NCBI GenBank assembly: GCA_035235625.1 | Contig: CP141148.1 | Coordinates: 14,261,057-14,325,056 of the forward strand | Reading direction: 5' to 3' | Length of the DNA: 64,000 bases | DNA from: Saururus chinensis | Lineage: Eukaryota; Streptophyta; Magnoliopsida; Piperales; Saururaceae | Part shown: positions 1-12,622 of the stretch, in pieces | Numbering within the stretch: position 1 is the stretch's first letter | Layout of the letters: each line of letters begins with the position of its first letter | Position numbers and translations under genes: made by a program | Notes under the pieces: model-generated | Seen by the model: the letters and a program-made list of their open reading frames with translations, nothing else | Database searches by the model: none | What the model was told of the DNA's origin: nothing

Positions 1-80
1 TGGACATGCTTCATGTCTGTGCATACTTTATTCTTCATGCCTTGAAAAGAGACCCACTCCATTGTATTTGCAAGCTGCAG

Positions 81-3000
81 GAGAAATTAAGAGTTGCTGT
101 TTTGGTGTCAAGAGCAGCGCGTGAATTTATAACTGGTATGATTATTTGTTATGTGAGATAGTCCTGTTTGGAAATTGAGAGAGTAATTTGCTAACTTCAA
201 TTATTACCATGAGATACTTTTCAATTTGAAAATGATCTTGTTTGCTTCCAATTTGTCCAGGCTTCAGTGAGTATGCTGTGCCTGACGAAGTTAAAGCAGC
301 CGGTTTTCAGATTTGTGCTGATGAATTGCAGTCTATCATAGATGGACGTAACTTCAAGAAGCTTGCATTTCATGGTGGGGTAGAGGGAGTTGCGAACAAA
401 TTATGCACATCGACCAGCAATGGGCTTGATGCAACTGAACAACCCTTGATAACCAGACGAAAAATATATGGAGCATATAATTTCACGAATAATGAGGCGA
501 AGAGTTTGATGAGGTTCATATGGGCAGCACTGCATCACAAAACTACAATTACTATACTTGCTGTTTTTGTCCTTGTCTCTCTAAGTGGGATATTGGCAGG
601 AGGTTGGCCAAAAGGCATCTATAATGGGCTTGCTGTAGTTGTGGGCATCCTCTTGGTTGTGTTTGTGATAAAAATTACTGATGGCCAGCAATCTTTGCAG
701 TTTAAGGGTTTGGACATTGGAGAAAAGACATGCTGCGTGCAGGTCACACGAAGTGGACTGCAACAGAAGATCTCAATTTATGATTTACTCCCTGGAGATG
801 TAGTCCATTTAGCAATTGGTGATCGAGTCCCTGCTGATGGGCTTTTCATATCTGGATATTCAGTCTTAGTGGGTGAATCAAATTTGACGGGTGAGAGTGA
901 ACTTCTTGCTGCAAACAGAGATGATCCATTTCTTCTTTCTGGCACCATAATCCAAGATGGTAGTTGTAGGATGCTCGTAACTACTGTAGGAATGAGGACC
1001 CAAGGGGACAAGCTGATGAATGCCCTTAGTGAAGGAGGACAGGAAGAGTTATGGCGCATAAACATACTGGGATGCTTTTTCATTTTTATGACATTTGTTG
1101 TTTTGTTTCGTGGCATTTTGACCAAGAAATATGGAGCCTACCATAGCTGGAATGGAGATGAAGCTTTGAAGATGTTGGGAGATTTTGCAGCTGCCATTGC
1201 AATTGTAATTGTCTCCGTTGCTGAGGCATTGCCTTTAGCAGTTACTATGAGCCTTCACATTGCCATGGAGTGGATGCTAACTACGATGGATCCTGTCTTC
1301 CCCCTGGCTCCTTGCCAGACAAGAGAGTCTGCTGCTGAAGTGGACACAACTCACGTAAAGCTAGATGTTACAAAATGTGATACTCTCACAGATGGGCGAA
1401 GCTCTATCTCGGGTCCTGTTTCCGATAAGAAGAATATGGATAAAATGAAAGAAGTGATTGCTAGAATTCAGGTAATGGAAAAATCAGAGTTAGTTTTTTC
1501 TATATAGCATATTATAAATATACCTTCTTGCATCCTAGGTTTGTGTAAAATGGAACTGGTAATTGTCTGGTTGCATAAGCATAATGCCTAAATTTGTTTG
1601 CAAATAACTATAATTAATATGAAACGTCAAAGACCATTAAAGTATATTGAAGGCATGATAAAATAATGTAGCACCATTAATACTAGGACAAATTTAGGAT
1701 GGATTCCTTTTGTTTATGGAACAGATTTAAATATACGGTAGTTTTCTTTTTTATACTGTTCAGGTGGCAAAAGGGAGCACTAACATGATCATTCTTGCTG
1801 ATGATTTTTCAACAATTATAGCTGGAGTCAAGTGGTGCTGTTCTGATTACAGAGTCATTGTCCATAATCTTGTGGAGTTTCAACTAAACGTCAATGTGGC
1901 TTCTATGATTATAAATTTATGTTCTGGATGCTTGACGGGTATATGAACATGCTCTTAGCTATTTTGTTCATTATCTAATGTATTTTTCTGAATTAGAGTC
2001 CTATTTATTTGCATTTTCTTATACATTCATAAACATCTAGGAAGTGCACCTCTCACAGCCGTGCAGCTTCTCTGGGTCAACATGCTCATGGACGCTCTTT
2101 GGGCATTGGCTTTAGTCACTCTGCCAACCCAGGAGAAACTAATGAGAAATGTGCATACAAGTATGGAAATGCAGCTAACTAGCAATGTTATGTGGAGAAA
2201 TGTATTGGGGCGACTGCTATCTCAGTTAGCTGTTATCTGGTATCTCAAAACAGAGGGGGAAATGTTGCTCGGCGTTGGAGATCTAGATTCAGAGCTGATA
2301 CTAAATATTCTAATATTCAATTTGTCTGTCTTTTTCCAGGTAAATACTAGATACAACTTTTACTTGCTTTGATCATGTTGAGTCATAATATCTGGAGACT
2401 TTGCAGGAAAGTTACTGTTAGTTAACTTTATAGACATATTAGATATTGAGGAATGCCCACTAATTTTTTATGTTTACCATGCAGATATATAACTTGAGAA
2501 GCTCTGAAAATACAGTGAAGATATATTTCTTTGATGAAATTAAGAAGAATAATATATTCGTGTGTGTGCTCATCTTTGCTTTGATTTTTTACATTATGAA
2601 CGCTGAATTTCTTAGCGACAGAATGCCAGTCATCTTGTCTCAGTGGTTCTTTTGCCTTCTTCTCGGATTTCTATGTATGCGAACAAAATTACTACTATGG
2701 CAAGTAATAGGGAAAGTGGAGGAGTCAGTAGATAGTTCTAAAGACCTGGGGCCAAATAAGTCAGCTGTACTTTTTGGGTCTGCAGGGAGTTCAGTAAGAG
2801 TACCTACTGGAGACAATGAAACTACTGAAAATTCAATTGTTAGGGAATGTGAGAGCCTGAAGGATGAAACAACTTTTGCTGATAAACCCATCTTACAGAA
2901 GTGGAATTTTAAAGAAGTTAATGAAGTAACCCAAAACATAGAGGTACAAATATGATATTTATGCTCTTTAAGTTCTTGCTGGTGATGAAATTTTTACTAT

Positions 3001-3199
3001 GTTGTGATTTTGTTGGACTGGTGATATCGTGCAGCCCCGTCTTTTAGACAAAAATACTTTGGTGAAACACGGGGATCCCGCATGTAAGGAACTTGTTGCT
3101 GCCGCCAGGAATGCTGAAAATGACACAAAAGAAGTTCATAAAGAAGATGTTGAGCCTGCTCTACACTGTGAAAAAGTAAAAGTTTTTATCCTCTTCTGA
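81..3199 (+). CDS. P2B (autoinhibited) Ca2+-ATPase-like protein lacking the catalytic headpiece, copy 1 (5' exon outside window)
   Basis: Relative of plant ACA calcium pumps, which export Ca2+ from the cytosol. Exons by GT-AG sites and phase: 81-135, 261-1471, 1764-1938, 2041-2339, 2485-2943, 3035-3199 (TGA 3197-3199). These give 787 residues; exon 1 must lie upstream. The actuator domain keeps TGES (LTGESE), and membrane segments matching TM1-TM4 and TM5-TM10 are visible, with the Ca2+-site context VNxLMD in TM6. The TM4 motif normally PEGLPL reads AEALPL, so its proline is lost. After TM4 the invariant DKTGT phosphorylation motif is absent (VTKCDTLTD stands there). The reading then jumps to the region just before TM5 (VAKGSTNMIIL), so the nucleotide-binding and most of the phosphorylation domain are missing. 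The 292-bp intron at the junction has no room for them. Classical pump activity is not expected. It could be a decaying gene or a protein with a new role; no frame is broken. An alternative 3' end is described at 3335-3820. Confidence 0.75.
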
Positions 3200-3334
3200 A
3201 AGATGAGAAGTGTCAGCCCTTTATTCATTCTGACTCCTGCCTAATTAGTCTTAGTTAAATGTGTTGATGATGGATGAGGTAGAGGAGAGACAATGTGCAT
3301 TTTAATCTGCCCATCCTTCCCTTTTCTCAAACAG

Positions 3335-3820
3335 GGGAATGGGGTGATCAAAATGGGGACTACATTGCTGCTATTTGGAACTAATCTGGTAGGTTTATAA
3401 ATAGATAGGATTGTTTTGCTGGATGTTCTGAAATCTGTGATGATAGGCAGAATATGTAGTACAAAATATCTTTTCCAGGAATGCTATTCCAAGCTGATCT
3501 CTACATATCAAACAACTGGACCCAGAATTTATAATTGTTGTTTTGCGTTGAGAATATTTCTATTATGGGGCATGTACAGCCCTGAACTTTTCCATGGCTC
3601 CAAGAAAATCCTCGTTGACATTGGTGCTTGTTTGATTGGTAACTAGTCCTGAGCTCCATTGAAAGCCACATTTTTTGTAACATATTTTGTTTTCTTCCTT
3701 ATGCAGATCTGGCACTACCGAGGAGGGATCCCACAACCGAAAAGAGTGGACCCACATGGGCACTCTAGCAGACAAAGTTGCTGTCCCAGGGGATTGAAAG
3801 ATCCAAGTCGTAAGAATAGG
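3335..3820 (+). other. Candidate alternative downstream exons of ATPase-like copy 1
   Basis: If exon 7 splices at 3175 (AAA|gtaaaag) instead of reading to the TGA at 3197-3199, two further exons follow in phase 0. These are 3335-3388 (18 codons, AG before, gtaggt after) and 3707-3820 (38 codons, gcag before, gtaaac after). The second is matched in copy 2 at 22728-22841 with the same length, phase and splice sites and no stop. Its peptide contains DPHGHS and a CC pair, and I recognise no family. A further conserved phase-0 terminal exon lies at 9162-9206. The case rests on shared phase and shared splice sites only. Confidence 0.45.
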
Positions 3821-4617
3821 GTAAACTTTCTTATTTGTAATCTCTATCATTCTTGGAGAATTTTTGTCGTAATATTCCGCCAACTACAGGTTCAGATAAC
3901 AAACATGGTAACATTTTACTTTCAATTACATAACTAATGTCGAACTTTGTTATTGTCTCTTTTGGTACGAACAGACTTTTGAACACCTAAGGCACTTGAT
4001 TTGTTTATCTGACCATGATAACAACTTGCTTTCACATAGAAGTGATTAAATGTTTTCTTAGTTTCGAATCTTAGATTCTTCTATAAGAACTCCAAAAAAC
4101 AGAGCTTAGATACATGGAAGAAAGGTGCTCCTTTTGGTCTTTGTAATGTTCAGCACAACTTTCAGTTATTATATGCTATCTATCAGATGTGGAGTAAAGA
4201 ATGTTACTGTTGATTACCACAAATAAAAGTTAGTAATTGGAATAACTATTCAGGAAAGAGCTCTCACCTTTTTTCTGGTTTCTGCTTTACTCTATGGATT
4301 GGCCTTAAGAATGAGTGATTGCCCTTCTCCGACCCTTACTACCCAACCTGTCTGGATTTGATCTGTAAAACAAGAATCTAGAATATTGAACATTTGACCT
4401 GATGGTTCAGACTGCTGACAGTGGCTTTTCCTGTTCCAGAAACAGGTTCAGTTATAAAACAATTATTTTTTCTGAAAAAAAGTTAAAAGGACAGTATAAC
4501 CTCTTTTGGGTCATACCCAAGTTGCTTTGCGGATAGGCCAAAGAACACTTGGCTTAAACAAATTACTGATGCTGATGGAACATTATGACATGCTATTCAG
4601 AAAAAATTTCATTATAT
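3821..4617. other. Duplicated non-coding sequence (intron or 3' flank of copy 1)
   Basis: No gene is seen. The sequence aligns with about 24141-24790 of block B, but lacks the 1.2-kb TIR element found there. Its target site, reading taacatttt at about 3908, is present once here. Confidence 0.6.
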
Positions 4618-4854
4618 TGTTGGAGTATATTTGCTTTTTTTGTTTGTCTTGTCCTTAGTATTAGTGTCTCTTATTATAGAGGGCAGTTTAGTCTTACATA
4701 TTATATCTACTTTTCTATCAAGTTATTTCGTGATTGAAGACTTGCTTTGTATTTGTTGATCTCTTCTCTATTAAAGGATTGAGCTCTTCTCATTGTAATA
4801 AGACTCTTTTGTTTAGTAATACAAATTTCTTTTCTTTCTTAAGGTTTGCTATCA
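4618..4854 (+). mobile_element. Copia-type LTR (about 237 bp)
   Basis: It starts TGTTGGAGTATAT and ends CTATCA. It aligns along its length with the LTR at about 33197-33430, which follows a copia RNase H region, so it is the same family. The sequence right after it (TGGTAGCTGAGGC) resembles a decayed methionine-tRNA primer site, so it may be a 5' LTR and not a solo LTR. The aligned place in block B (about 24800) has no LTR. No clear target duplication was found. Confidence 0.7.
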
Positions 4855-5995
4855 TGGTAGCTGAGGCAGATTTTCTGAAACCTTCTTCCTTCATCTGCCT
4901 GCATGAATTCATCCGATAGTCATCTGCTTCATCTGTTGATATGCTGTCCGTCTTTTTCTTCGCCACCATCCAGGTTTCTCTGTTTAAAGGGTTTGTTGCC
5001 AGTCGTCTACTCCTGCTTCTGCTTGCTGCTCCCCTTCTCAATCTGCATTGCAGCTGCTGTCAGTGATTTCTCTGCCTCGCTGCTGCTCTGCTTCTGATTG
5101 CTGTTTGCCTGCTCAATCTGCATCGCGGCTGCTGTCCATGGTTTCTCTGCCTTGCCGCTGCTCTCCAAGGCCTGTTTCCTGCAGGCTTCAGTGCTGTCTT
5201 CCCTGTCACTTTGGCTAGATCCAGTCATCTCTGGAATTTTAGCGCATCGTGGGTTCTCCTGAGAACTTCCATTCATAGCAACACTCAGGTCTTTTGGGCA
5301 ACTGGTATTTGGATGAGCAACAGTCAGAGTCACACAATCTAGATAGAAAAATGTTTTCATGACCACCTACCGTGACCACAATGCATGACCATTGGACATG
5401 TGGAAGGGAGAACCTAGGAACCTGTTGGATCCAGTTCCCAAGTTTCTCTCTTACCGTTTCCTTGGTGATGTAGCAGCCTCCCATGGTTGGGCACCAAGCC
5501 TTTATCATGAAAATTGGACAGGCTAGACAAGTCCATCTAAGATAGAACCAAGGTCTCAGTGCTCATGTAAGTTTAGTGATCACTTATCCCAGGAATGTGA
5601 ATTTCAGTGATCACGCGAGTTTTAGTGATTCCTTAACCCATGCCCCAAATCCCCGACCATCTGCTTTCCTGTTTACCACTAAATCAAACCCCAATCATTT
5701 GTATCTTGTTTGCCGATCCTGTTGTTAATTTTTTTCTAGTGACAGGTTCTTCTGAATTGTTGATGACTACTCATTTTTTCCTGGGAGTTTTCATCATGAC
5801 TAACTCTGATTTTGATTCTAAGTCTGACCACTCCATCAGTGTTGAGCTCAATGTTGCTTATTATTCTTATTGGAGTTATGCAATGTGTAACTTGCTCCTG
5901 AAATATAGTTGGGTGTCCCTCACTGGTGGTAGCTCATTTGGCATCTCTTCAGGCATTATGGCTGCAAACTGTTTTAACAACTTCTGTACTTGAAC
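4855..5995. other. Duplicated block sequence with a trace of copia gag
   Basis: Aligns with about 24840-25995. Around 5797 a short + strand stretch opens with MTNSDFDSKSDHSIS, like the start of the copia gag remnant at about 25487 in block B, but the gag body there is deleted here. CT-rich repeated stretches (about 5000-5180) occur in both blocks. No intact gene is seen. Confidence 0.45.
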
Positions 5996-6055
5996 GGGGA
6001 TTTTGGACTGCGATTTGCTTCTGCTCAGTTTCTACTGATTTTATGATTAGTATCA

Positions 6056-6638
6056 TGATGTAGGAGGGTTTCCTCCTCTTCTTTTGGGAGTCCCTCTCAG
6101 GTTATGCCACATGTATTCCCACCTGTCCAAAGGCTGACAGGGGTAAACCTGTCCAGCTTCTAGAAGCTGTCTCTAGGCAAAGGGGAAAAGGGAGGGGCAG
6201 ACTGGTCAAATTCACAGTCAGAAGTCCATTGGGGATGAAAAGAGGGAATAAGAGGGAAAGAAAGGCAGATTGGAGGGGATTTATTCAAATTTGGCAAAAG
6301 GATTATGTTCCTGAAATTTTATTTCTTTTCTCTGCAATGCTCATGGATTTGAGCAAAGGTTGTGGATTCAACCTGTAATCTTTACTTTTCGTAATTGTAG
6401 GCTTGTGGATTCAAGCTCTCTATTACTGTGCTGTGGATTCAGCCTCTGTAATTTTAGTTTCTTCTATAGTGAACAGCTTGTGGATTCAAGCTTTCTACTT
6501 CTGTAATTCCAGGAATCTGAATAGAAATACTCCAGTCTTCATTTATTTTCCAGAGATTTATTGTTTGGCTTTGAATATTCTGCTTGGGACTACTGTGTTC
6601 TTGCTGTGTACTGCTGTGTTGGAAATTGTACTGCATCA
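6056..6638. mobile_element. Solo LTR (583 bp) with 5-bp target duplication TATCA
   Basis: The element begins TGATGTAGG and ends CTGCATCA, giving TGATG...CATCA ends. It is flanked by TATCA at 6051-6055 and 6639-6643. Block B keeps the empty site, a single tatca at 26053-26057, so the insertion came after the block duplication. Internal copies of a tgtggattca motif recall the LTR at 29982-30646, possibly the same family in the other orientation. Confidence 0.85.
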
Positions 6639-6643
6639 TATCA

Positions 6644-7870
6644 GCAGTCCTTTAGACTCTTGTAGTTCACTCTTCTTTAGAAGGAGTTTGTACTCTTGGT
6701 GGAATCAATTTTTGACAACTTTCTTCTTGTCCAGGCATAAGAACAATTTTAGTTCCATGGTGGAGAAAGGAATAGGTGTTCTTATGATGATCATGAATTG
6801 ACATAACATCAAACTGCCATGGTCTTCCTAATAATATATGACATGCTGTCATATCAATCACATCACAAACCAAATCTGCCTTATAGGATTTTCCTATAGA
6901 AAAGAGTATTATGCTGCTCTGTTACTTTGACAGGTCCTATTTGTTTGATCCAGCCAATTGTGTATAGAGTAGGATGTCTGTCCGTCAGTAATTTCAATTT
7001 TTCAATCAAGGACTTCGCTTTACTACTATGTTTTCACTACTACTGCTGTCAATAATGACAGAGCGCACTCTTTGATTAACAGTCCCTCTGGTGTAAAATA
7101 TGTTGTGCCTTTGTGAATCCAGCTCCTACCGAGGGGTAAACATCATCTTTTTTCCTACCATATTCAAGGGGTATTTATAACAAAATGGCCCTTCATCTTG
7201 TTCTACCTCTTCTAATCATAACTTCACTCTCAGTTAGTTCATTCTCAGGATTATTACCAGTTGAGAGGTAGTTAAGTGAGCTACCTTTCAAGTGGGGCAG
7301 TTAGATAGATGGCCTGGTTGGTGATATTTGTAGCAAATTCCTGGCCATGGAGGAGCATAAGGATTAGTTTTTGTATTGGTCTGAATTGTGGTTTGTCTAA
7401 GTTTATTACTACTTGCTTCATTGTGCTTTGGTTTATGAGGTTGTGGATCAGTGATCACAGCTTTTCCCTTGGTTGGGTAAGAACTACATTTTTTCCCCGA
7501 GATCTATATCTGCATTTCTATTTGAATGGCCGACTGATGGGTCACAACCAAAGAAAAGGCTGGTTGGAGATTGACTATTTCTTGTATATTTCATCTAAGA
7601 CCCCCTTACAAATCGACCCACTTGTTGTGCTTCATTCTTTGCAATATTATTTTTGACTGAAAGCCTATGGAATTCATAAATATATTCTTCTACACATCAA
7701 CTACCTTGCCTGCAATTTTGATATTGCTAGAAGAGAATTTGTTCATAGTCCACTGGGAGATATTGTGACCTCAGTAATTGCTTCATCTTCCTCCAAGCTT
7801 GAACAGGAGATTTTTCAAGCCTGGTACTATGTAGCTATAATTACTCCTACAATTACTCCTACCAGGTTGA
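6644..7870 (-). pseudogene. Ty3/gypsy gag-protease remnant, block A copy
   Basis: On the minus strand the stretch around 6873-6667 encodes CHILLGRPWQFD followed by an NTYSF motif. This is the C-terminal part of a gypsy aspartic protease region. Higher coordinates (about 7300-7480) match the gag zinc-knuckle region of the better preserved copy at 26700-26930. Several stops and frameshifts break it. It is shared with block B, so the insertion pre-dates the duplication. It is truncated near 7870. Confidence 0.65.
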
Positions 7871-7879
7871 TGCACCTCA

Positions 7880-8800
7880 TTTTAATTTGTAAATTGTCAT
7901 GATCTAGATTTTATAAACCCTTTTTAAACGAGCACGTGAAATAAATTACAAGGAATTTTTTTATTCCTAAATGCAAAACAAACTGTTTGGTTAATATCTA
8001 AATCATGGTAAGTGGGTTCACAAATACAAATATTAAAATATACGATATTATTACATGGCTTCCAAAATCCATAAATAGCAGCTAACCATGTAAGTACAAA
8101 TTCGTAAATAACCAAATAAAGTTGGCTCTTACACTAGTATTACAATTACTTACAAAGTTGTAAAAGTAAGAAACTACGTCATATTAGTGCAATATCGTCT
8201 TCAATCCCATAGTCATGCTAGTCTTCACCTGAAGAACCTGCAACCAATAATAGGGAAACAACAATAGAATATCCCCTTCCTTGGGAGGAAAATTTTAAAA
8301 AGAATAAAATAATTAATTATTATTATTATTTGGATCAGGCCAACATTGCCAAAATGTTATTTGCCTAACATACTTATTGGATAATATCTCCAATGTTACG
8401 AATCCATGCGTAGTTTTGCCTAGCAACTTAACACAATTTCATGAAGCATAACATCGTATTTACAATACTTAAGTGTTTTCAACCAACATATATAATTTAT
8501 TCAAGTCCTTTAATTATTCTACTTATTTTAATTTAACAATCAATAACAAACAACTTTATTAACTCTCACAAACCAAGTTTAATAATTAATAGCACTGTTT
8601 AATCCCATAAACCGACAAACTCATCAATTGTCTAACTTAAGTAATGATACCAACTACCATTGACCATCCACTAAGCGATATCATCTATAGTGAGCCCTAA
8701 AGTTCACAAGGAAGTGTCATAACTCAATTTAGCCCCCTTAAGGACTTGGCTAGAGTGGGAGGTTTCCTTGAACACAAGTTGTGAAAGACGCCAACCAAGA
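7880..8800. repeat. Diverged LTR-like sequence
   Basis: No gene is seen. About 8290-8480 resembles the 2.1-kb solo LTR at 27464-29543 near its positions 27600-27790: shared aaattttaaaaagaataaaa, then ttggatc, then tattggataa and tttgcctag/ttctgccta blocks in order. It is probably a decayed relative that replaced part of the gypsy/copia nest kept in block B. The borders are uncertain. Confidence 0.4.
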
Positions 8801-8820
8801 AGGATGTTAGTGAACAAAGA

Positions 8821-9700
8821 AAGGTTTGACTTTCTATAGATTATTAAAATATTATTTTGGTGTAAATTTTAGAGCGAATTATCTTTCTTTAAAAAAAAGA
8901 AATTAGAAAACCATGAATGAACTAAAATCAGATCTTTTGAAGTTCAGGGGCTTCTTGTGGATTTCTTGCTATGAGTACTTGGTCATGACTTAACGTACTG
9001 CATTAGACAAGTGACACATTTTAATTTCAATTTAGACCTTTAAATCCACCCATCCCTTTGCGTGAATGACTGATTAGACAAGTGGCAAAGTTTTGTTATC
9101 TCAATTGGATGATTCACTCGTGGTTGCTTGAATTTCTTATGTGTTTCCCCATTTCTTGCAGGTTGAACCCACCCGGATGAACTGTTGCGGGTGCTGCATA
9201 TTCTAAATGAAGAACATCAAGTTGTACAGTATGAAAATACAGGGAAGAGAAAAGAGTTCGTGAAGTGACAAATTTTGCAGTGAACCTCTGTTTTATTCTT
9301 GTTTGTTAACAAGCACAAGTTATGCATGTGCCATGTATGTCACTGGCCCTTTTTTTCCACAGAATGTTGTTAGCATTATCCAGTCAGGGTTTTTTTAACA
9401 CATTCTCTCATTTGGATCACTTTACGTTAGTGTGTATTGTAAAAGATAGGCTTATGAATGCTTTCACAAAATTTAGGGATTGATTGTAAATTGTATCAGA
9501 CAAGAATAGTTGACAAGATCAAAGGCGCTCTCCGCAGGAGTGGTATTGGACAGAGAAATGCTGGATAAGCTTTGTCTATATGAATATTTGGAAGATGTCT
9601 GTGGCCGTGTCTTGAAAAATCAACTATTGCAAGTTTCCCAAATATCCACCGCACATTACAATGGGACGGTTGTGTTTGGAACTGTAAAAGAAAAATAGCA
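8821..9700 (+). other. Tail module of block A with candidate terminal exon 9162-9206
   Basis: Aligns with 33640-34510. After a strong acceptor (tttcttgcag) a phase-0 reading gives a 14-residue Cys-rich peptide VEPTRMNCCGCCIF and TAA at 9204-9206. The matching exon in block B (34017-34061) gives VKPSRINLCGCCIS with the stop at the same place. This would fit as the last coding exon of the ATPase-like gene, with the rest as 3' UTR, across an intron of about 5.3 kb filled by transposons. The alternative is an unrelated duplicated sequence. No other function is recognised. Confidence 0.35.
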
Positions 9701-9719
9701 TGGTTTTAACTCTAGTTGA

Positions 9720-10260
9720 GACCTTTTTAATCCGCTCATCCACATAGGTGATGATTGAATAGATGAGCAAATAAAAACTCATTATCACAATTGGAAGATT
9801 ACATTCATAATTGTGTGAATTTTGTATGTCATTTCCCATTTCTTGCAGGTTGAACCTACCTCAGCCACTGCGGGTGCTGGATATTCTGAACATGGGTGCT
9901 GGATATTCTGAACATGGTATTGTACAGTGTATAAAAAACACAGAGAAGGGAAAATAGTTTAGTGAAACTGCAAATTTTGCATCAAACCTTAGTTTCATTA
10001 TTGTATGTAAGCAAGCACACTTTCAATATGCCTCAGTTTTATTCTGTTTAGTTTTATTTTATGTTTTTGGGGGAGCTATTCAGTTTATTCTTAATCATTC
10101 TGTAGTATGTGGACAACATTGTCTAGTCAGGTACACTTTACTAAGGCGTTTTTTCATACTAATAATACTGGACATTGTAAATGAAAGATTATGAATGCTT
10201 TCGCAAAATTTATGGCTTTATTGTAACTTATCTCACACAATAATAATGGATAAAGATTGG
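9720..10260 (+). repeat. Second, tandem copy of the tail module in block A
   Basis: A diverged direct copy of 8930-9700, with the same tttcttgcag acceptor at about 9838-9847. The region after it carries a perfect 22-bp direct repeat (9872-9893 and 9894-9915), and the Cys-rich phase-0 reading of the other copies is altered. Block B has only one module. Confidence 0.6.
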
Positions 10261-11971
<1,711 letters not shown>

Positions 11972-12109
11972 GCTTAAGCAGACAACTTCATTATTTGACC
12001 TCAACCTTTTCATAACACCTCTCCATCGCCTACCGTTATTTTTTATATTTTTAAAAAATATATATTATAATAAATTTTTTTATATTTTATAATAATAATA
12101 AATTAAGCA

Positions 12110-12179
12110 TAAAAAATACTTAGGAGGTATTTATTTTTAAGATTAGTTGTACACACACTAACATATGTTAGTATGCTAT
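12110..12179. mobile_element. Left half of a MITE split by the gypsy insertion
   Basis: gcataaaaaatactt followed by a ggaggtatttatttttaag stretch matches the end of the MITE at 44912-45126. The other half lies at 17818-17871, directly after the gypsy 3' LTR. The target duplication is gctat (12175-12179) against gttat (17818-17822). Confidence 0.6.
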
Positions 12180-12583
12180 TGTTATATTCTGCAGAGTTAG
12201 AATGTTATGTTTTGCCGTAGTTAGATATTAGTTAGGTAGTTATGATAACGTGCACATACGTAGTGATGTTAGGTGCACGTGGCTTTGTTTTTAATAAGTT
12301 ATTAGTTAGTTCTCATCTATGTAGCTAGTTCACTTTTTCTATGTAGCTTGATAGCTTAGGTCAGCCTTAAATAGGCTTTAGCGTGTAATCCAGAATTAAT
12401 GAAAGATTAGTACTTTTCTTCTCTCTGTCGTTTCTCTCTCCCGACTCTTCTTCCTATTCAGGATCGCACCTGCAACTGCAAGTGCGTCCCTTTTCTCTCC
12501 CCTCAACGCCTCTACCCCAATCTCTCGGACTCTTTCCTAAATCCTCAATAAATCTCTGTTAGATCTCTGGTTGGTTCATAACA
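12180..12583 (+). repeat. 5' LTR of the Reina-like element
   Basis: 404 bp starting TGTTATATTCTGC and ending TTCATAACA; the same length as the 3' LTR at 17414-17817, with 9 substitutions and no gaps. Confidence 0.93.
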
Positions 12584-12584
12584 A

Positions 12585-12598
12585 TTGGTATCGGAGCC
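12585..12598 (+). promoter_or_regulatory. Primer binding site (initiator Met-tRNA type)
   Basis: TTGGTATCGGAGCC starts one base after the 5' LTR. It is close to the usual plant TGGTATCAGAGCC site for minus-strand DNA priming. Confidence 0.85.
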
Positions 12599-12622
12599 TG
12601 ACCTTCCTCGGATTTTCTGTCC

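Larger units (their letters stand above)
1..10260. repeat. Block A of a tandem segmental duplication
   Basis: This stretch matches about 18340-34520 in the same order: ATPase-like exons, short downstream exons, a copia gag trace, a minus-strand gypsy gag-protease remnant and a tail module. The match includes introns and transposon remnants, so the copies arose by DNA duplication, not retroposition. The right edge is judged by eye from the end of the tail module. Block A differs from B by a copia LTR (4618-4854), a solo LTR (6056-6638), replacement sequence at about 7880-8800 and a doubled tail module. It lacks the TIR element, the 2.1-kb solo LTR and the copia pol region of block B. Confidence 0.85.

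Noticed and set aside
581-1125. Antisense open frames in the ATPase-like exons, repeated at 19644-20146
   Set aside because: Shadows of the sense coding frame; duplicated because the exons are duplicated.
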